From Bacillota bacterium (GTDB lineage: Bacteria > Bacillota > Clostridia > Oscillospirales > Acutalibacteraceae), in the NCBI GenBank assembly GCA_023410445.1, contig JAEYPT010000008.1:377037-441036 (forward strand): a stretch of DNA of 64,000 nt, in the 5' to 3' direction. Position numbers and translations under genes: made by a program. The notes under the pieces are model-generated. The model made no database searches and was not told the origin of the DNA. It saw nothing but the letters and a program-made list of their open reading frames with translations. This document shows positions 51,697 through 60,913 of this stretch, one piece after another (positions within the stretch are counted from its first letter, which is position 1; each line of letters opens with the position of its first letter).

Positions 51697-52344
51697 TTAT
51701 AATAATGTCGAAATTTCAGAACGCACAGACTCCGAACAGGATTGGACAGATTCCCCTTTTTTCAAATCAAGATTATAAACAATAACAGCTTCTCTTGTGT
51801 TTTTCTGGCCCATTTCGTAATATCCATTTCCCTCTGCATTTAAGATGTCATAAGCGACTTTTCGGTTCACCCGGGTAGGTTCGTTTGGAACAATTTCAAT
51901 GCCTTTTATATCAAACGGCACGATTCTCATATAAGGGTCGAACAGGTAAGCATCACTGCCGTCGGCACCCGTCAGCAGCACATAGTGCCCGCATTCATAC
52001 CATACGCGCAGGACGGCGGCTCCCCCGTTTTCCAGGGACCTGATAATTCTTCCGCCGCGTTTTAACTCGACTTCGTCGCCGGAAAGATATTCACAGCTTA
52101 TGGGAAACTTATTGATTTTATGATATTGATTCAACCAATCGCTCAGGTGCTTCATGGCCATACACGAAGTACCGCCCTTGCAGATTTCCCCCTGCTCGTT
52201 ATATTGGTCCAGGCAGTACGTCATAATTGTTTTCATAATAATTGGCGGTATCTCTTCCCTTTCAAATAAATAGCTGATCGCATTGAGCATGGAAGTAGGG
52301 CCGCAATCGTATTCCGTTGCCTGATAATACAAAGGATTTTTCAT
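51697..52344 (-). CDS. C39-like cysteine peptidase domain protein
   Basis: A 215-residue soluble protein resembling the C39 peptidase fold. The likely catalytic Cys is in YDCGPTSMLNAISYLF (residues about 9-24), the His in ECGHYVLLTG, and an Asp/Asn in DPYM. No signal or membrane segment, so it is probably cytoplasmic and not a bacteriocin-export ABC protein. ATG preferred to a GTG three codons earlier (AAGGTG, six bases). Encoded 32 bases downstream of the CDF transporter. Confidence 0.75.
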   Translation of the reverse strand: MKNPLYYQATEYDCGPTSMLNAISYLFEREEIPPIIMKTIMTYCLDQYNEQGEICKGGTSCMAMKHLSDWLNQYHKINKFPISCEYLSGDEVELKRGGRIIRSLENGGAAVLRVWYECGHYVLLTGADGSDAYLFDPYMRIVPFDIKGIEIVPNEPTRVNRKVAYDILNAEGNGYYEMGQKNTREAVIVYNLDLKKGESVQSCSESVRSEISTLL

Positions 52345-52376
52345 TTTCAACACCTTGATTGTATGAGATAGAATGT

Positions 52377-53279
52377 TTAAAAGTCCGGGATCACATCCAC
52401 ATCGATCAGGTCAGCAAGCGCCGTGTATTTTTTCTCCAATTCGTTATGAATCTCTTTTAATAAACTCAATTCAATATAGTTTTGCTTGATTTCAATATAC
52501 ACACTGATCCAAAGGCGTCTCCCCGTTTTCACCACATCAAACTCGAGCTGGTCTTTCGAAATTCCATAAGTACCCGTAACATCCTCCCCGATACTTTTTA
52601 CCTTTTGCAGCATTTCCTCACTAGGGCTCAGGAAAAAAAGTTCCTGAAAACCTGACTTAATCGCCTTCAGGGGAGTCGGAAGAATATATACGACCATAGC
52701 CAGCGTTATGATTTGGTCAAAATATCTTGACAGAGAGCTGAAAGCCGTAAAACGGATCAAAAATGCCGTGAGAAAAGCAATTCCGGTTCCAAAGCTTGTT
52801 ACGATATCAAGAATCCACTCTTTGATTTCCAGATCCAGAATTTTCGATCTGGCTTTGGAATTCAAATATTTTAAAATCAGGTACGCAGCGATTCCGTAAA
52901 GACCGGCAAAAAGTTCAAAATAGAAAACGACATTCATGTCGACTTCATATCCGCCGGAAAAGAAGGACGATATGCCGTTCACCGCCATCATGGCCGCAAT
53001 GACAAAAAACAAAAACCCTTTTAAGATCATATAAAACGGTTCCAGATTGGAATAACCGATGGGCCTCTTTTCGCTGATCGGCTTATACAAATACCGCATC
53101 AGCCGGATGGAAAAAAGCAGAAGAATTGCTTCGCATCCGTCAAAAAGACCGTCGATCAGCACCGCTTTTGAATTTGATAAATAGGAAATCCAGATTTCAA
53201 GTACGACAAACAAAAGATTCGACCCAATAGAAAATTTCAAGCCTAGGTTTTCGTATTTTTGCTTCAATAAAACATTCAT
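52377..53279 (-). CDS. cation diffusion facilitator family transporter
   Basis: A 300-residue CDF-like metal exporter with six membrane segments and a C-terminal soluble domain (about residues 205-300). The helix-2 site reads DGLFD (DxxxD as in FieF). The helix-5 site reads EWILD, where FieF-type proteins have HxxxD, so a Glu stands in for the zinc-site His. This may change metal preference. Start uncertain: the ATG giving MNVLLKQKYENLG is preferred because the longer version adds unconserved sequence. Confidence 0.78.
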   Translation of the reverse strand: MNVLLKQKYENLGLKFSIGSNLLFVVLEIWISYLSNSKAVLIDGLFDGCEAILLLFSIRLMRYLYKPISEKRPIGYSNLEPFYMILKGFLFFVIAAMMAVNGISSFFSGGYEVDMNVVFYFELFAGLYGIAAYLILKYLNSKARSKILDLEIKEWILDIVTSFGTGIAFLTAFLIRFTAFSSLSRYFDQIITLAMVVYILPTPLKAIKSGFQELFFLSPSEEMLQKVKSIGEDVTGTYGISKDQLEFDVVKTGRRLWISVYIEIKQNYIELSLLKEIHNELEKKYTALADLIDVDVIPDF

Positions 53280-53479
53280 AAAACAGCCTGATTGAAGGGC
53301 TAAATTCAGGGGGATTATCGATGTTTCTTCCCCTGATAAATACAAACGCACCGCATGCGGCTCTACAGCCCTTTGTGTCAATACAGGCACCAGTTTCCTC
53401 CAAAATTAATCATTTACCGTGGAATACACCGACTAATTCCCACGGTGGCTTTCTCAAACGCCTGCTTGGAATGGCAGAA

Positions 53480-54598
53480 TCAATCCCTTCCGAGCATCAT
53501 GCAGCGCACCACCTCGGTAACTTTCGCCATATCCGAAGGAACCGTATATTCACTGCAGGAGTGAACGTTAAACATGGCGTTTGCAATGACAATGCTCGTA
53601 ATTCCGTACTTTGAAAAATTGTTCGCGTCGCTGCCCCCAAACGTCTTGAAAAGGTTTGCCTCAATCCCATTTTTTCTGCAAGCCGTCTGATAGCGCCGGA
53701 TCACCGGATGATCCGGCGGCACTTCATAGGCCCGGCATCCTTCCCGACTCTTAATGCTGCACTGAGCGCCGTAAGACGCGGCAGATTCCGCAAACCGGTC
53801 GGCTGCGGACTTCAGCGCGGCTTTGGCGGCCGAATGGGAATAAGAGCGGATTTCCCCGTTGACGACGCAGCGGTCGGGAATGATATTTGTTGCCGTTCCG
53901 CCCTCTATTGTGCCGATGTTCAATGTGGTTTCCCCATCAATATGGCCCATCTTCAAATGGCTGATTGCGTCCGCCGCAGCCGCGATCGCGTGAATTCCCT
54001 TCTCCGGGGCAAATCCGGCATGGGAAGCCTTACCTGAAATTTCGACACAAAAAGAAAGGATGGTAGGCGCGGCATAAGCCGCTCCTCCGATCTCTCCGGA
54101 AAGATCCAGCACATATGCCTCTTTTGATTGAATTCTCTCATAGTCAAAGACTTCGCTGCCGCAGTCATACGGTTCCTCTGCTATGGTAAAAAGGATTTCC
54201 AACGGCCGGTGAGGCAGGCCGTCTTCTTGTATGGAAGCGACTGCTTCCAGAATCACCGCAAGACCGGAAACGTCGTCGGCTCCAAGCACTGTGTCTCCGG
54301 AACTTGTGATCGTCCCATCCGGATGAATCTGTGCTTTTTTATTCAAAGCGGGGTTTACCGTATCCATATGGCCCGAAAAAAGCAGCGGCAAGCCTTCTGT
54401 GCCGGGAAGAAAAGCATAAAGATTTCCCGCGTTTCCGTTGACCTTCTCTGCCGCGTTGTCTTCCCAGACGGAAAATCCAAGTTTTTTCAGGTCGCGTATC
54501 AGCCGGTCGGCCATTTCCCGCTCCTGAAACGACGGACTATCGATCTTCGTCAACTCTATAAATGTGTCGGTTAACCGATCCAAGCGAATCAATTTCAT
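53480..54598 (-). CDS. M20-family peptidase, PepT/YqjE-like
   Basis: A 372-residue metallo-aminopeptidase of the peptidase T-like group. Metal-site motifs: FSGHMDTVNP, GADDVSG, TIAEEPYDCGSEVFD (catalytic Glu pair) and VLDLSGE; the C-terminal His lies in MFNVHSCSEY. AAAAGGGG precedes the ATG. It directly follows the oligopeptide ABC transporter genes on the same strand, so it probably degrades imported peptides. Confidence 0.9.
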   Translation of the reverse strand: MKLIRLDRLTDTFIELTKIDSPSFQEREMADRLIRDLKKLGFSVWEDNAAEKVNGNAGNLYAFLPGTEGLPLLFSGHMDTVNPALNKKAQIHPDGTITSSGDTVLGADDVSGLAVILEAVASIQEDGLPHRPLEILFTIAEEPYDCGSEVFDYERIQSKEAYVLDLSGEIGGAAYAAPTILSFCVEISGKASHAGFAPEKGIHAIAAAADAISHLKMGHIDGETTLNIGTIEGGTATNIIPDRCVVNGEIRSYSHSAAKAALKSAADRFAESAASYGAQCSIKSREGCRAYEVPPDHPVIRRYQTACRKNGIEANLFKTFGGSDANNFSKYGITSIVIANAMFNVHSCSEYTVPSDMAKVTEVVRCMMLGRD

Positions 54599-54625
54599 TT
54601 ACCCCTTTTCCCGAAAACTCAAAAC

Positions 54626-55531
54626 TTATTTTTTCTCAGGCGCTGCCGCTCCGGAGCTCATCACCGTGGTCGGGTCAATCGCATCCCGCAGGGCGTCGCC
54701 GATAAAGTTGATCGATATGACAAGAACAATAATCATGAGACCAGGCGGCACCCAAAGCCACGGCTTCGTCGTCAGAACCGTGAGCGACTGCGCACCGTTG
54801 AGCATATTTCCAAGACTGGGTGTCGGTGGCTGAACGCCCATTCCGAGAAAACTCAGCGCCGCTTCATCCAGCATGGAAACAGCGAGCACCAGCGTAGCGT
54901 AAATTAAAATAGGCGCCACGGTGTTGGGCAGGATTTCAGAAAACAGGATATGGCGTTTCGTCATGCCCGCTACCACACTGCTTTTTACAAAATTCGTCTC
55001 ACGCAGGGAAAGGGTGCTGCCTCGAACCAGACGGGCAACTCCGGGCCAATCGACAAAACCGAGAATCAAGATGATGTTCCACATGCCGGGTTTAAAAATT
55101 GCGGCGGCCACAAGAATCAGCAAAATATAGGGAAAAGACATTACCATATCGGTGAAGCGCATCACCGCCATATCAATCCAGCCGCCAAAATAACCGGAAA
55201 TCAATCCAAGAGCAACGCCGACCGCTGTTGAAATCACCGTAGCCATAAAGCCTACCAACAGTGAAACCCGCGTCGCATACAAAAGGCGGCTGAAAACGTC
55301 ACGTCCAATCTCATCGGTACCCAACCAGAACGATCCGTTCGGCGCACCGCCAAACATTCCAGCAATCGCATCGGGATCATGCGGTGCGATCAGCGGAGCG
55401 AATATCGCCGCCAATGTCAGGAGGGTCAATACCGACAGGCTCACAAGAGCTACCTTATGCCTGAGAAAGCGTTTCCAGACAATGCGTCCATAACTTTCAC
55501 TTTTCAAGGTCTTTTTCTTCAAAAAGCTCAA
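54626..55531 (-). CDS. oligopeptide ABC transporter permease (OppC/DppC-like)
   Basis: Second membrane permease of the peptide importer. The 301 residues have six membrane segments; the EAA loop reads AGMTKRHILFSEILPN. TTG start with GGAGG six bases upstream. It follows the OppB-like gene by 13 bases. Confidence 0.92.
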   Translation of the reverse strand: MSFLKKKTLKSESYGRIVWKRFLRHKVALVSLSVLTLLTLAAIFAPLIAPHDPDAIAGMFGGAPNGSFWLGTDEIGRDVFSRLLYATRVSLLVGFMATVISTAVGVALGLISGYFGGWIDMAVMRFTDMVMSFPYILLILVAAAIFKPGMWNIILILGFVDWPGVARLVRGSTLSLRETNFVKSSVVAGMTKRHILFSEILPNTVAPILIYATLVLAVSMLDEAALSFLGMGVQPPTPSLGNMLNGAQSLTVLTTKPWLWVPPGLMIIVLVISINFIGDALRDAIDPTTVMSSGAAAPEKK

Positions 55532-55544
55532 AGGCTCCCTCCTT

Positions 55545-56492
55545 TCAATGATATTGGATGGTTGGATCGACGACCGCGTAGAGAAGATCCGTCAGAAGAT
55601 TGCCGAAAAGAACGACGAGCGCGGCGACGAGGCTTACCCCCATAATGACCGGATAGTCGCGGTTAATAATCGCGGTCATCGTCATCAGCCCCAGTCCCGG
55701 CCATGAAAACACCTGCTCCACGATAATGGCTCCGCCGAAAAGAGTGGGAATTTCCATTCCGAACACGGTGATCACCGGCACCATGGCATTGCGCAGTGCA
55801 TGCTTATTGATCACTTTAAATCGGCCGATCCCTTTGGCGCGCGCTGTTCGAAGATAATCCTGCTGTAATATTTCCAGCACCGCGCTGCGGATATACCGGA
55901 TGTTCGTACCCGTCATGGAAACCGCAAGCACAATGACCGGCAAAATCATATGAGCGGCAACATCTCCGGCACCCAGATTTGCTCCGAGCGTTGTCATTCC
56001 GCCGGACGGAAGCAAATTCAGTTTTATAGTAAAAAGATAGATCAGGAGCATCGCGAGAAAAAAACTAGGGATACTGTTACCAAGAAATGCCAAACCCATC
56101 AGGGAATAATCGCCGGCTTTATTTTGGTGCGTGGCACTGTAGACACCGGCCGGTAACGCGATCAGCATGCTGATGAAAAGGGAAACTCCCATCAAAAGAA
56201 GAGTCGGACCGAGATGCGACGCAATCATGGAGGCCACGGATTCGTTGCTTTTGATCGAAAACCCGAAATTGCCGGTAAGAATCTGTGAAAGCCAGGTAAA
56301 GTACTGTACAATCACCGGCTTGTTCAGGCCAAGCTGGGCACCTCTCGCAGCAAGGGCACCCTGTGAAACGTGAGCGCCCTGTATCATGGCAAGCGGACTT
56401 CCCGCAAGGTTCATCAGAAAATAGTCAATGACGGTAATTCCAATTAGAACCGGAACCGCAATAAAAATACGTTTGATGCTGTATTTCCACAT
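55545..56492 (-). CDS. oligopeptide ABC transporter permease (OppB/DppB-like)
   Basis: First membrane permease of the importer. The start MWKYSIKRIFIAVPVLIG is typical OppB; 315 residues with six membrane segments and the EAA loop RTARAKGIGRFKVINKHALRN, broken here as RTARAKGIGRFKVINK plus HALRN. The ATG lies two bases after the ATPase stop; longer in-frame starts overlap the ATPase gene and are unlikely. Confidence 0.92.
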   Translation of the reverse strand: MWKYSIKRIFIAVPVLIGITVIDYFLMNLAGSPLAMIQGAHVSQGALAARGAQLGLNKPVIVQYFTWLSQILTGNFGFSIKSNESVASMIASHLGPTLLLMGVSLFISMLIALPAGVYSATHQNKAGDYSLMGLAFLGNSIPSFFLAMLLIYLFTIKLNLLPSGGMTTLGANLGAGDVAAHMILPVIVLAVSMTGTNIRYIRSAVLEILQQDYLRTARAKGIGRFKVINKHALRNAMVPVITVFGMEIPTLFGGAIIVEQVFSWPGLGLMTMTAIINRDYPVIMGVSLVAALVVLFGNLLTDLLYAVVDPTIQYH

Positions 56493-56494
56493 TC

Positions 56495-57520
56495 CTATGT
56501 TTCTTCTCCTTCCCGCGTTTCTCCGATTTGTGCAAACGGACAGGCGGCAAAGTGACTGCCATCCGAGGAAATCGGCAAAAGCTTTGGCTCCTGTTTTTGA
56601 CAGGAAGGCTGTGCAAGCGGGCAGCGCGGACAAAACCGACAGCCGGTCGTTTCATTCTCCCCGGCTTTTACGGTTTGTGTTCCCACCTCGCCGTTCAGCA
56701 CAAACTGTCTTCCGCGGTCATCCGGGTCCGGATTCGGCACCGCGGCGCAGAGTGCCTTTGAATACGGATGGGCTGGGTGTGCAAAAAGTTCCTTGGCAGG
56801 CGCAATTTCAACGATTTTTCCGAGATACATCACCGCTATTCTGTCGCTGATATAATTCACCGCACCAAGGCCGTGCCCGATGAAAAGATACGTTAACCGG
56901 AACTCTTTTTGCAGATCGCGCAGAAGATTTAGAATCTGCGCCTGAATGGAAACGTCAAGCGCACTGACCGGCTCATCGCAAACGATAAGCTCGGGCTTCA
57001 AAGAAAGTGCTTTTGCAATACAGATGCGCTGGCGCTGGCCGCCGGAAAACTCGTGCGGAAACCGCTGTCCACTGCTTTTCGGCAGACCTACCAGATTCAG
57101 CAGGCGCTCTACTTCCGCGGCCGCCTCGTTACGAGCGACGATTTTGTGATAGATCATGGGCTGTGCCAAAATATCAGAAACGCATTTGCGCGGATTCAGC
57201 GACGAATACGAGTCCTGAAATACCATTTGGAGCTGCGTACGGACACAGACCAATTCGTCCGTCTTCCGATCGGAAATCACAGCACCGTTGAAAACGACTT
57301 TTCCGGACGTCGGCTGTTCCAGTCCGACAATCTGCCGCCCGATGGTTGATTTTCCGCAGCCGGATTCGCCGACCAGCCCCAGCGTTTCCCCTCTGTTGAT
57401 GGAGAAATCCACTCCGTCTACGGCCTTCACCTGGGCCACCGTATGCGTGATAATTCCGCCCTTTATCGGATAATATTTTTTAAGGTTCTCAACGGAAATC
57501 AGAGGACTTTCCTCAGCCAT
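56495..57520 (-). CDS. oligopeptide ABC transporter ATPase (OppF-like)
   Basis: ATPase of the peptide importer. Walker A GESGCGKST, signature FSGGQRQRICIAKAL and Walker B LIVCDEPVSALD are intact. The C-terminal region has the Cys cluster CRFCPRCPLAQPSC typical of Opp/Dpp ATPases, which can bind a 4Fe-4S cluster in the family. Note GHGLGAV where SHDL is usual for the H-loop: the His is kept. 341 residues; the ATG overlaps the OppD stop by eight bases. Confidence 0.92.
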   Translation of the reverse strand: MAEESPLISVENLKKYYPIKGGIITHTVAQVKAVDGVDFSINRGETLGLVGESGCGKSTIGRQIVGLEQPTSGKVVFNGAVISDRKTDELVCVRTQLQMVFQDSYSSLNPRKCVSDILAQPMIYHKIVARNEAAAEVERLLNLVGLPKSSGQRFPHEFSGGQRQRICIAKALSLKPELIVCDEPVSALDVSIQAQILNLLRDLQKEFRLTYLFIGHGLGAVNYISDRIAVMYLGKIVEIAPAKELFAHPAHPYSKALCAAVPNPDPDDRGRQFVLNGEVGTQTVKAGENETTGCRFCPRCPLAQPSCQKQEPKLLPISSDGSHFAACPFAQIGETREGEET

Positions 57521-58505
57521 CGTTTTCACCGCCGTCCTTTTCTGCACCGCATAACAGGCAGCGGGCAACATGCGTTTCAGAAACCGTAAAAAGGGGCTGC
57601 GGATACAAACACTTTTCACTGGCATACGGGCAGCGGTCCGCAAACCGGCACCCTTTCAGGGAGGGATAATCTTCTGGGACAGCACCGGGGATCGAGGAAA
57701 GAACCCTCTCCACGGGGTCCTTCGTACTCGGCACAGTCGCAAGCAATACTTTTGTATAGGGGTGTGCCGGATAGTAAAACAAGTCGTGAACCTCCGCCTG
57801 CTCCACCACCTGACCGGCATACATTACAATGACGCGGTCCGCCATTTGCGCAACCAGACCGATGTCATGGGTAATAAGAATCACAGACATGGAAAATTCC
57901 GTTTGAAGCTCCCGCAGAAGCTGCATGATCTGTGCCTGAATGGTAACGTCGAGCGCCGTAGTCGGTTCATCGGCGATAAGAAGCTTCGGATTGCAGGAAA
58001 GTGCCATCGCAATCATCACACGCTGACGCATTCCGCCGGAAAGCACAAAGGGGTATTTTTTCATGACGCGTTCCGGCTCAGACAGGCCAACACGCCCAAG
58101 CAGGGAAACGGCGCGGCTGTGTGCTGCGGCTTTGCTGAGAGCCGTATGTGCGAGGATGCTTTCAACCAGTTGATTGCCTATGGTGAACACAGGGTTCAAA
58201 GAGGTAAGCGCATCCTGAAATACCATCGCGATTTCATTGCCCCGCAGTAAGTCCAATCCTTTTTCTGGGAGCTTCAACAGATTATTTCCTTCAAAAAGGA
58301 TTTCTCCGCCCGTTACCGAACCATTCGCAGGTAGAAGTCCCATAATCGCAAGCGAGGTAATGCTTTTCCCGCATCCGGATTCCCCTACGATACACAGAAA
58401 TTCGCCTTTTTTTACAGAAAAGCTGACATTGGAGAGCCGGACTGCCGTCGTATCGTCGCCTTTAAAAGCGACCTCCAAATTTTTGACCTCCAACAAATTT
58501 GCCAA
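57513..58505 (-). CDS. oligopeptide ABC transporter ATPase (OppD-like)
   Basis: Partner ATPase of the importer. Walker A GESGCGKS, signature LSGGMRQRVMIAMAL, Walker B LLIADEPTTALD, H-loop ITHD, and C-terminal CRFADRCPYASEKC. 330 residues from a TTG start with AAAGG ten bases upstream. Encoded 50 bases after the binding protein. Confidence 0.92.
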   Translation of the reverse strand: MANLLEVKNLEVAFKGDDTTAVRLSNVSFSVKKGEFLCIVGESGCGKSITSLAIMGLLPANGSVTGGEILFEGNNLLKLPEKGLDLLRGNEIAMVFQDALTSLNPVFTIGNQLVESILAHTALSKAAAHSRAVSLLGRVGLSEPERVMKKYPFVLSGGMRQRVMIAMALSCNPKLLIADEPTTALDVTIQAQIMQLLRELQTEFSMSVILITHDIGLVAQMADRVIVMYAGQVVEQAEVHDLFYYPAHPYTKVLLATVPSTKDPVERVLSSIPGAVPEDYPSLKGCRFADRCPYASEKCLYPQPLFTVSETHVARCLLCGAEKDGGENDG

Positions 58506-58555
58506 GGTGTCCCGACCTTTCTTTGCCGCGATAGTAGAAGACGCTTTACTTAGAT

Positions 58556-60223
58556 TTATTGAAACTCCCAGTTCTGGATGTTCGTAAACGATCCGTAAAC
58601 ATTCGGCGTGGCATTTTTCAGATTCTTATTGACCGCGCAAAGGGAACGAATGACGTATGTATTGATCATCGGGACCTGCTGCTGCACCACCTGATCGATG
58701 GCAAGATACTGCTGCTTAATCGCGGATTCGTCCGATGTCAGCTGCGTTTTCGCAAGCGCTCCGCTGACGGTATCGGAGCTGAAATTCGTCCAGCTTCCCT
58801 TTCCACCCAGCAAATACTTTACGTCCGGGTACGGATCGACCGGCGCATAGGTATACTGCACGGCAAACAGATCAAAGCTCTGGGAACCGGCTTTGGACAT
58901 CAGCGTCGCAAGGTCAACCGTGCGGATATCCACGTTAATGCCGACCTCCTTGAGCTCTTCTTTGATGACATTGCTCCCGTTTACAAAGGTTGCGTCACCG
59001 GAATTGACATAAAAAGTTAAAGTTTTGCCGCTGTCCCATCCGGCTGCGCTTAAAAGCTCTTTTGCCTTTGCCGGATTATATTCGGTCGCTTTGAGCGACT
59101 TATCATAATAAGGGCTCACCGACGTTACAAAGCCGTCATCAACCTCTCCCCTGCCGTTTAAAAGGTTCTTCAACAGGAGGTTGCGGTCAATCGCATACAG
59201 GATGGCCTGACGTACGCGCGCATCGGGAATGGTTTTGGTATTCAGGAAAAGAGACTGCGTTGTTACCGGGTCGCTGTAGGTCACCTTTACATTGGCAAGC
59301 TTTTCAATGCTTGCGTAGTCTTCCTGAGGCGCCTGTGCCATAGTAGGCTGAACAAAATCAATTTCGCCGGATTTCAATCCGGAATAAATCTGATCGGACG
59401 TAACAATTTTGATGTTCAGTTTGCTGATTTTCGGGGCGCCCTTCCAGTAGTTCTGGTTCGCCTGATAAGAAATGTAGTGATTCGCGTCAACGGCCGTTGC
59501 TATGTATGGGCCATCCACAACTGTCGGATGGTTAAACCAGCTGTATTTCAAAAGCTGACTTTCCGGAACGTTCGCAAGGACATGCTTTGGTACGGTCATA
59601 ATGTAGCGGGCATAAGAATTTTCAAACGTTGTCAGGCCCATGGGATATTTCATCGTGAGCGTTAGGGTTTTGTCGTCAATGATTTTAATCCCCGAAACAG
59701 TTGTAGCGTCTTTTTTTACAAAACCGCTGTCGTCCGTACCCTGCAATGCGGACATGGAAAAGGTTGCGTTTGCTATAATCGGGCTGCACAGCCTCGTAAT
59801 GGTAAAAGCGACATCATCCGAAGTTACCGGCTTACCATCGGACCATTTTGCGTTTTTGTCCACATGGATGGTGAAAACGTTGTTGTTTTTCACGGTGATG
59901 GAATCTGCTGCGGCTCCTTCGAATTTCAGGTCACTGCTCAGTTCAACAAGTGGCAAAAACATCATTGCCGTTGAATATTTATTAATTTCGGTTTCGTCGA
60001 TTCCAAGCGGGTTAAGGCTTCCGAGTGTATCCGTTACACCGATATTGACAATATTCTTTGGGACGTTCCCTGTGGAAGCTGCACTACCCGCGCCGGAAGA
60101 GGCGCTCCCTGTACCGGAAGAAACGCTTGCCGTGCTTTTTGCACAGCTTACAAGGGTCAGCGATAGGGAAGCAGCCAAAAGAAGGCTTAGAACCTTTTTC
60201 CACGCAAATTCGGTTTTTTTCAT
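58556..60223 (-). CDS. oligopeptide-binding lipoprotein (OppA/SBP family 5)
   Basis: Extracytoplasmic solute-binding protein of the peptide importer. The 555 residues have a signal ending in LVSC (Cys27, lipobox), a Ser/Gly/Ala linker, and the family 5 domain (DAKWSDGKPVTSDDV-like segment: KNAKWSDGKPVTSDDVAF in pieces KNAKWSDGK and PVTSDDVAF). GGGGG precedes the ATG. First gene of the T-box-controlled operon. Confidence 0.94.
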   Translation of the reverse strand: MKKTEFAWKKVLSLLLAASLSLTLVSCAKSTASVSSGTGSASSGAGSAASTGNVPKNIVNIGVTDTLGSLNPLGIDETEINKYSTAMMFLPLVELSSDLKFEGAAADSITVKNNNVFTIHVDKNAKWSDGKPVTSDDVAFTITRLCSPIIANATFSMSALQGTDDSGFVKKDATTVSGIKIIDDKTLTLTMKYPMGLTTFENSYARYIMTVPKHVLANVPESQLLKYSWFNHPTVVDGPYIATAVDANHYISYQANQNYWKGAPKISKLNIKIVTSDQIYSGLKSGEIDFVQPTMAQAPQEDYASIEKLANVKVTYSDPVTTQSLFLNTKTIPDARVRQAILYAIDRNLLLKNLLNGRGEVDDGFVTSVSPYYDKSLKATEYNPAKAKELLSAAGWDSGKTLTFYVNSGDATFVNGSNVIKEELKEVGINVDIRTVDLATLMSKAGSQSFDLFAVQYTYAPVDPYPDVKYLLGGKGSWTNFSSDTVSGALAKTQLTSDESAIKQQYLAIDQVVQQQVPMINTYVIRSLCAVNKNLKNATPNVYGSFTNIQNWEFQ

Positions 60224-60363
60224 AAGTATTCCCCCTAAAATATCGTTCGATCGTTTTTAAGACTTTATGGAAGGGTAGATTGCTCTATTTAAAGTGGGTA
60301 CACTCGCTTCGTAATTGGAAAACCATAAAACTACACTCCCTCCCGTTTAGTGATTCTTGTTGC

Positions 60364-60660
60364 AAAAATTCCCGCCTTCTTAAACAAGAAGACGGGATCT
60401 AATAATCTCGTGTTACCACTTCAATTCACCTGTCCCTCACGGCGCAGGCCTCAAAAAGTACTCCGAATACAATTCCGGGTATACTTCGTTTGTTGTAACG
60501 GTCAACTGCCGTCGCAGCCTAAGCGTTCCCGCCTCAGTGCGCCACTCAAGAGCCATTTTCAACCGATCACTCATCTGTCCTCTTTCAGCATAGAAGGACT
60601 CTCTGTCAGATGAACCCGATCGTTTACTCTCTCTTTCCTTGTGTTTCCTTATTTAATTGT
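60364..60660 (-). ncRNA. T-box riboswitch upstream of opp operon
   Basis: Minus-strand leader of about 300 bases with T-box features: an AGAGAG bulge and GCTGAAAG apical segment in stem I, the T-box core AAGTGGTAACACGAG, and a terminator ATCCCGTCTTC/GAAGGCGGGAATTTTT at the end. The TGGT in the bulge pairs with a tRNA ending ACCA, so the discriminator base is A. The specifier codon is not fixed by eye; ATG (in GAAAATGG) and ATC (in GTGATCGG) are candidates. The 140 bases from terminator to the oppA ATG show nothing more. Confidence 0.85.
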
Positions 60661-60667
60661 TGGACTT

Positions 60668-60695
60668 ATTATAACATACCTTTTATATATGTCAA
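60668..60695 (-). promoter_or_regulatory. promoter of T-box/opp transcript
   Basis: Minus-strand TTGACA, 16-base spacer, TATAAT: consensus hexamers about ten bases before the T-box leader starts. Confidence 0.8.
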
Positions 60696-60825
60696 GTACA
60701 ATATAAATGAAACCGTTGGCTGCTCTTAAATGAGAAAGCCTTGTCGCCGCACCGGGTCATGCATTTCCATATATTTTCATTTATAATTAATATAAAAAAT
60801 ATATTAGATAAATTGGCGATTGCTG

Positions 60826-60854
60826 TTGACAAAAAGACTAAATTGGTATACTTT
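60826..60854 (+). promoter_or_regulatory. promoter of copper ATPase gene
   Basis: TTGACA at the left end; TATACT (15-base spacer) or the overlapping TACTTT (17-base spacer) as -10. The AT-rich 125 bases between this and the opp promoter show nothing else. Confidence 0.6.
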
Positions 60855-60862
60855 ATGGTTGT

Positions 60863-60884
60863 TACCACCCCCACCCGGGTGGTA
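60863..60884 (+). promoter_or_regulatory. CsoR-type operator
   Basis: Inverted repeat TACCACCC, six bases, GGGTGGTA, placed just after the -10 region where bound CsoR would block transcription. GC-rich centre with TA ends is typical for CsoR boxes, and a csoR gene lies in the same operon. Confidence 0.7.
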
Positions 60885-60913
60885 GAGGTAAATGTGGAGG
60901 CGAAAAGATAATA

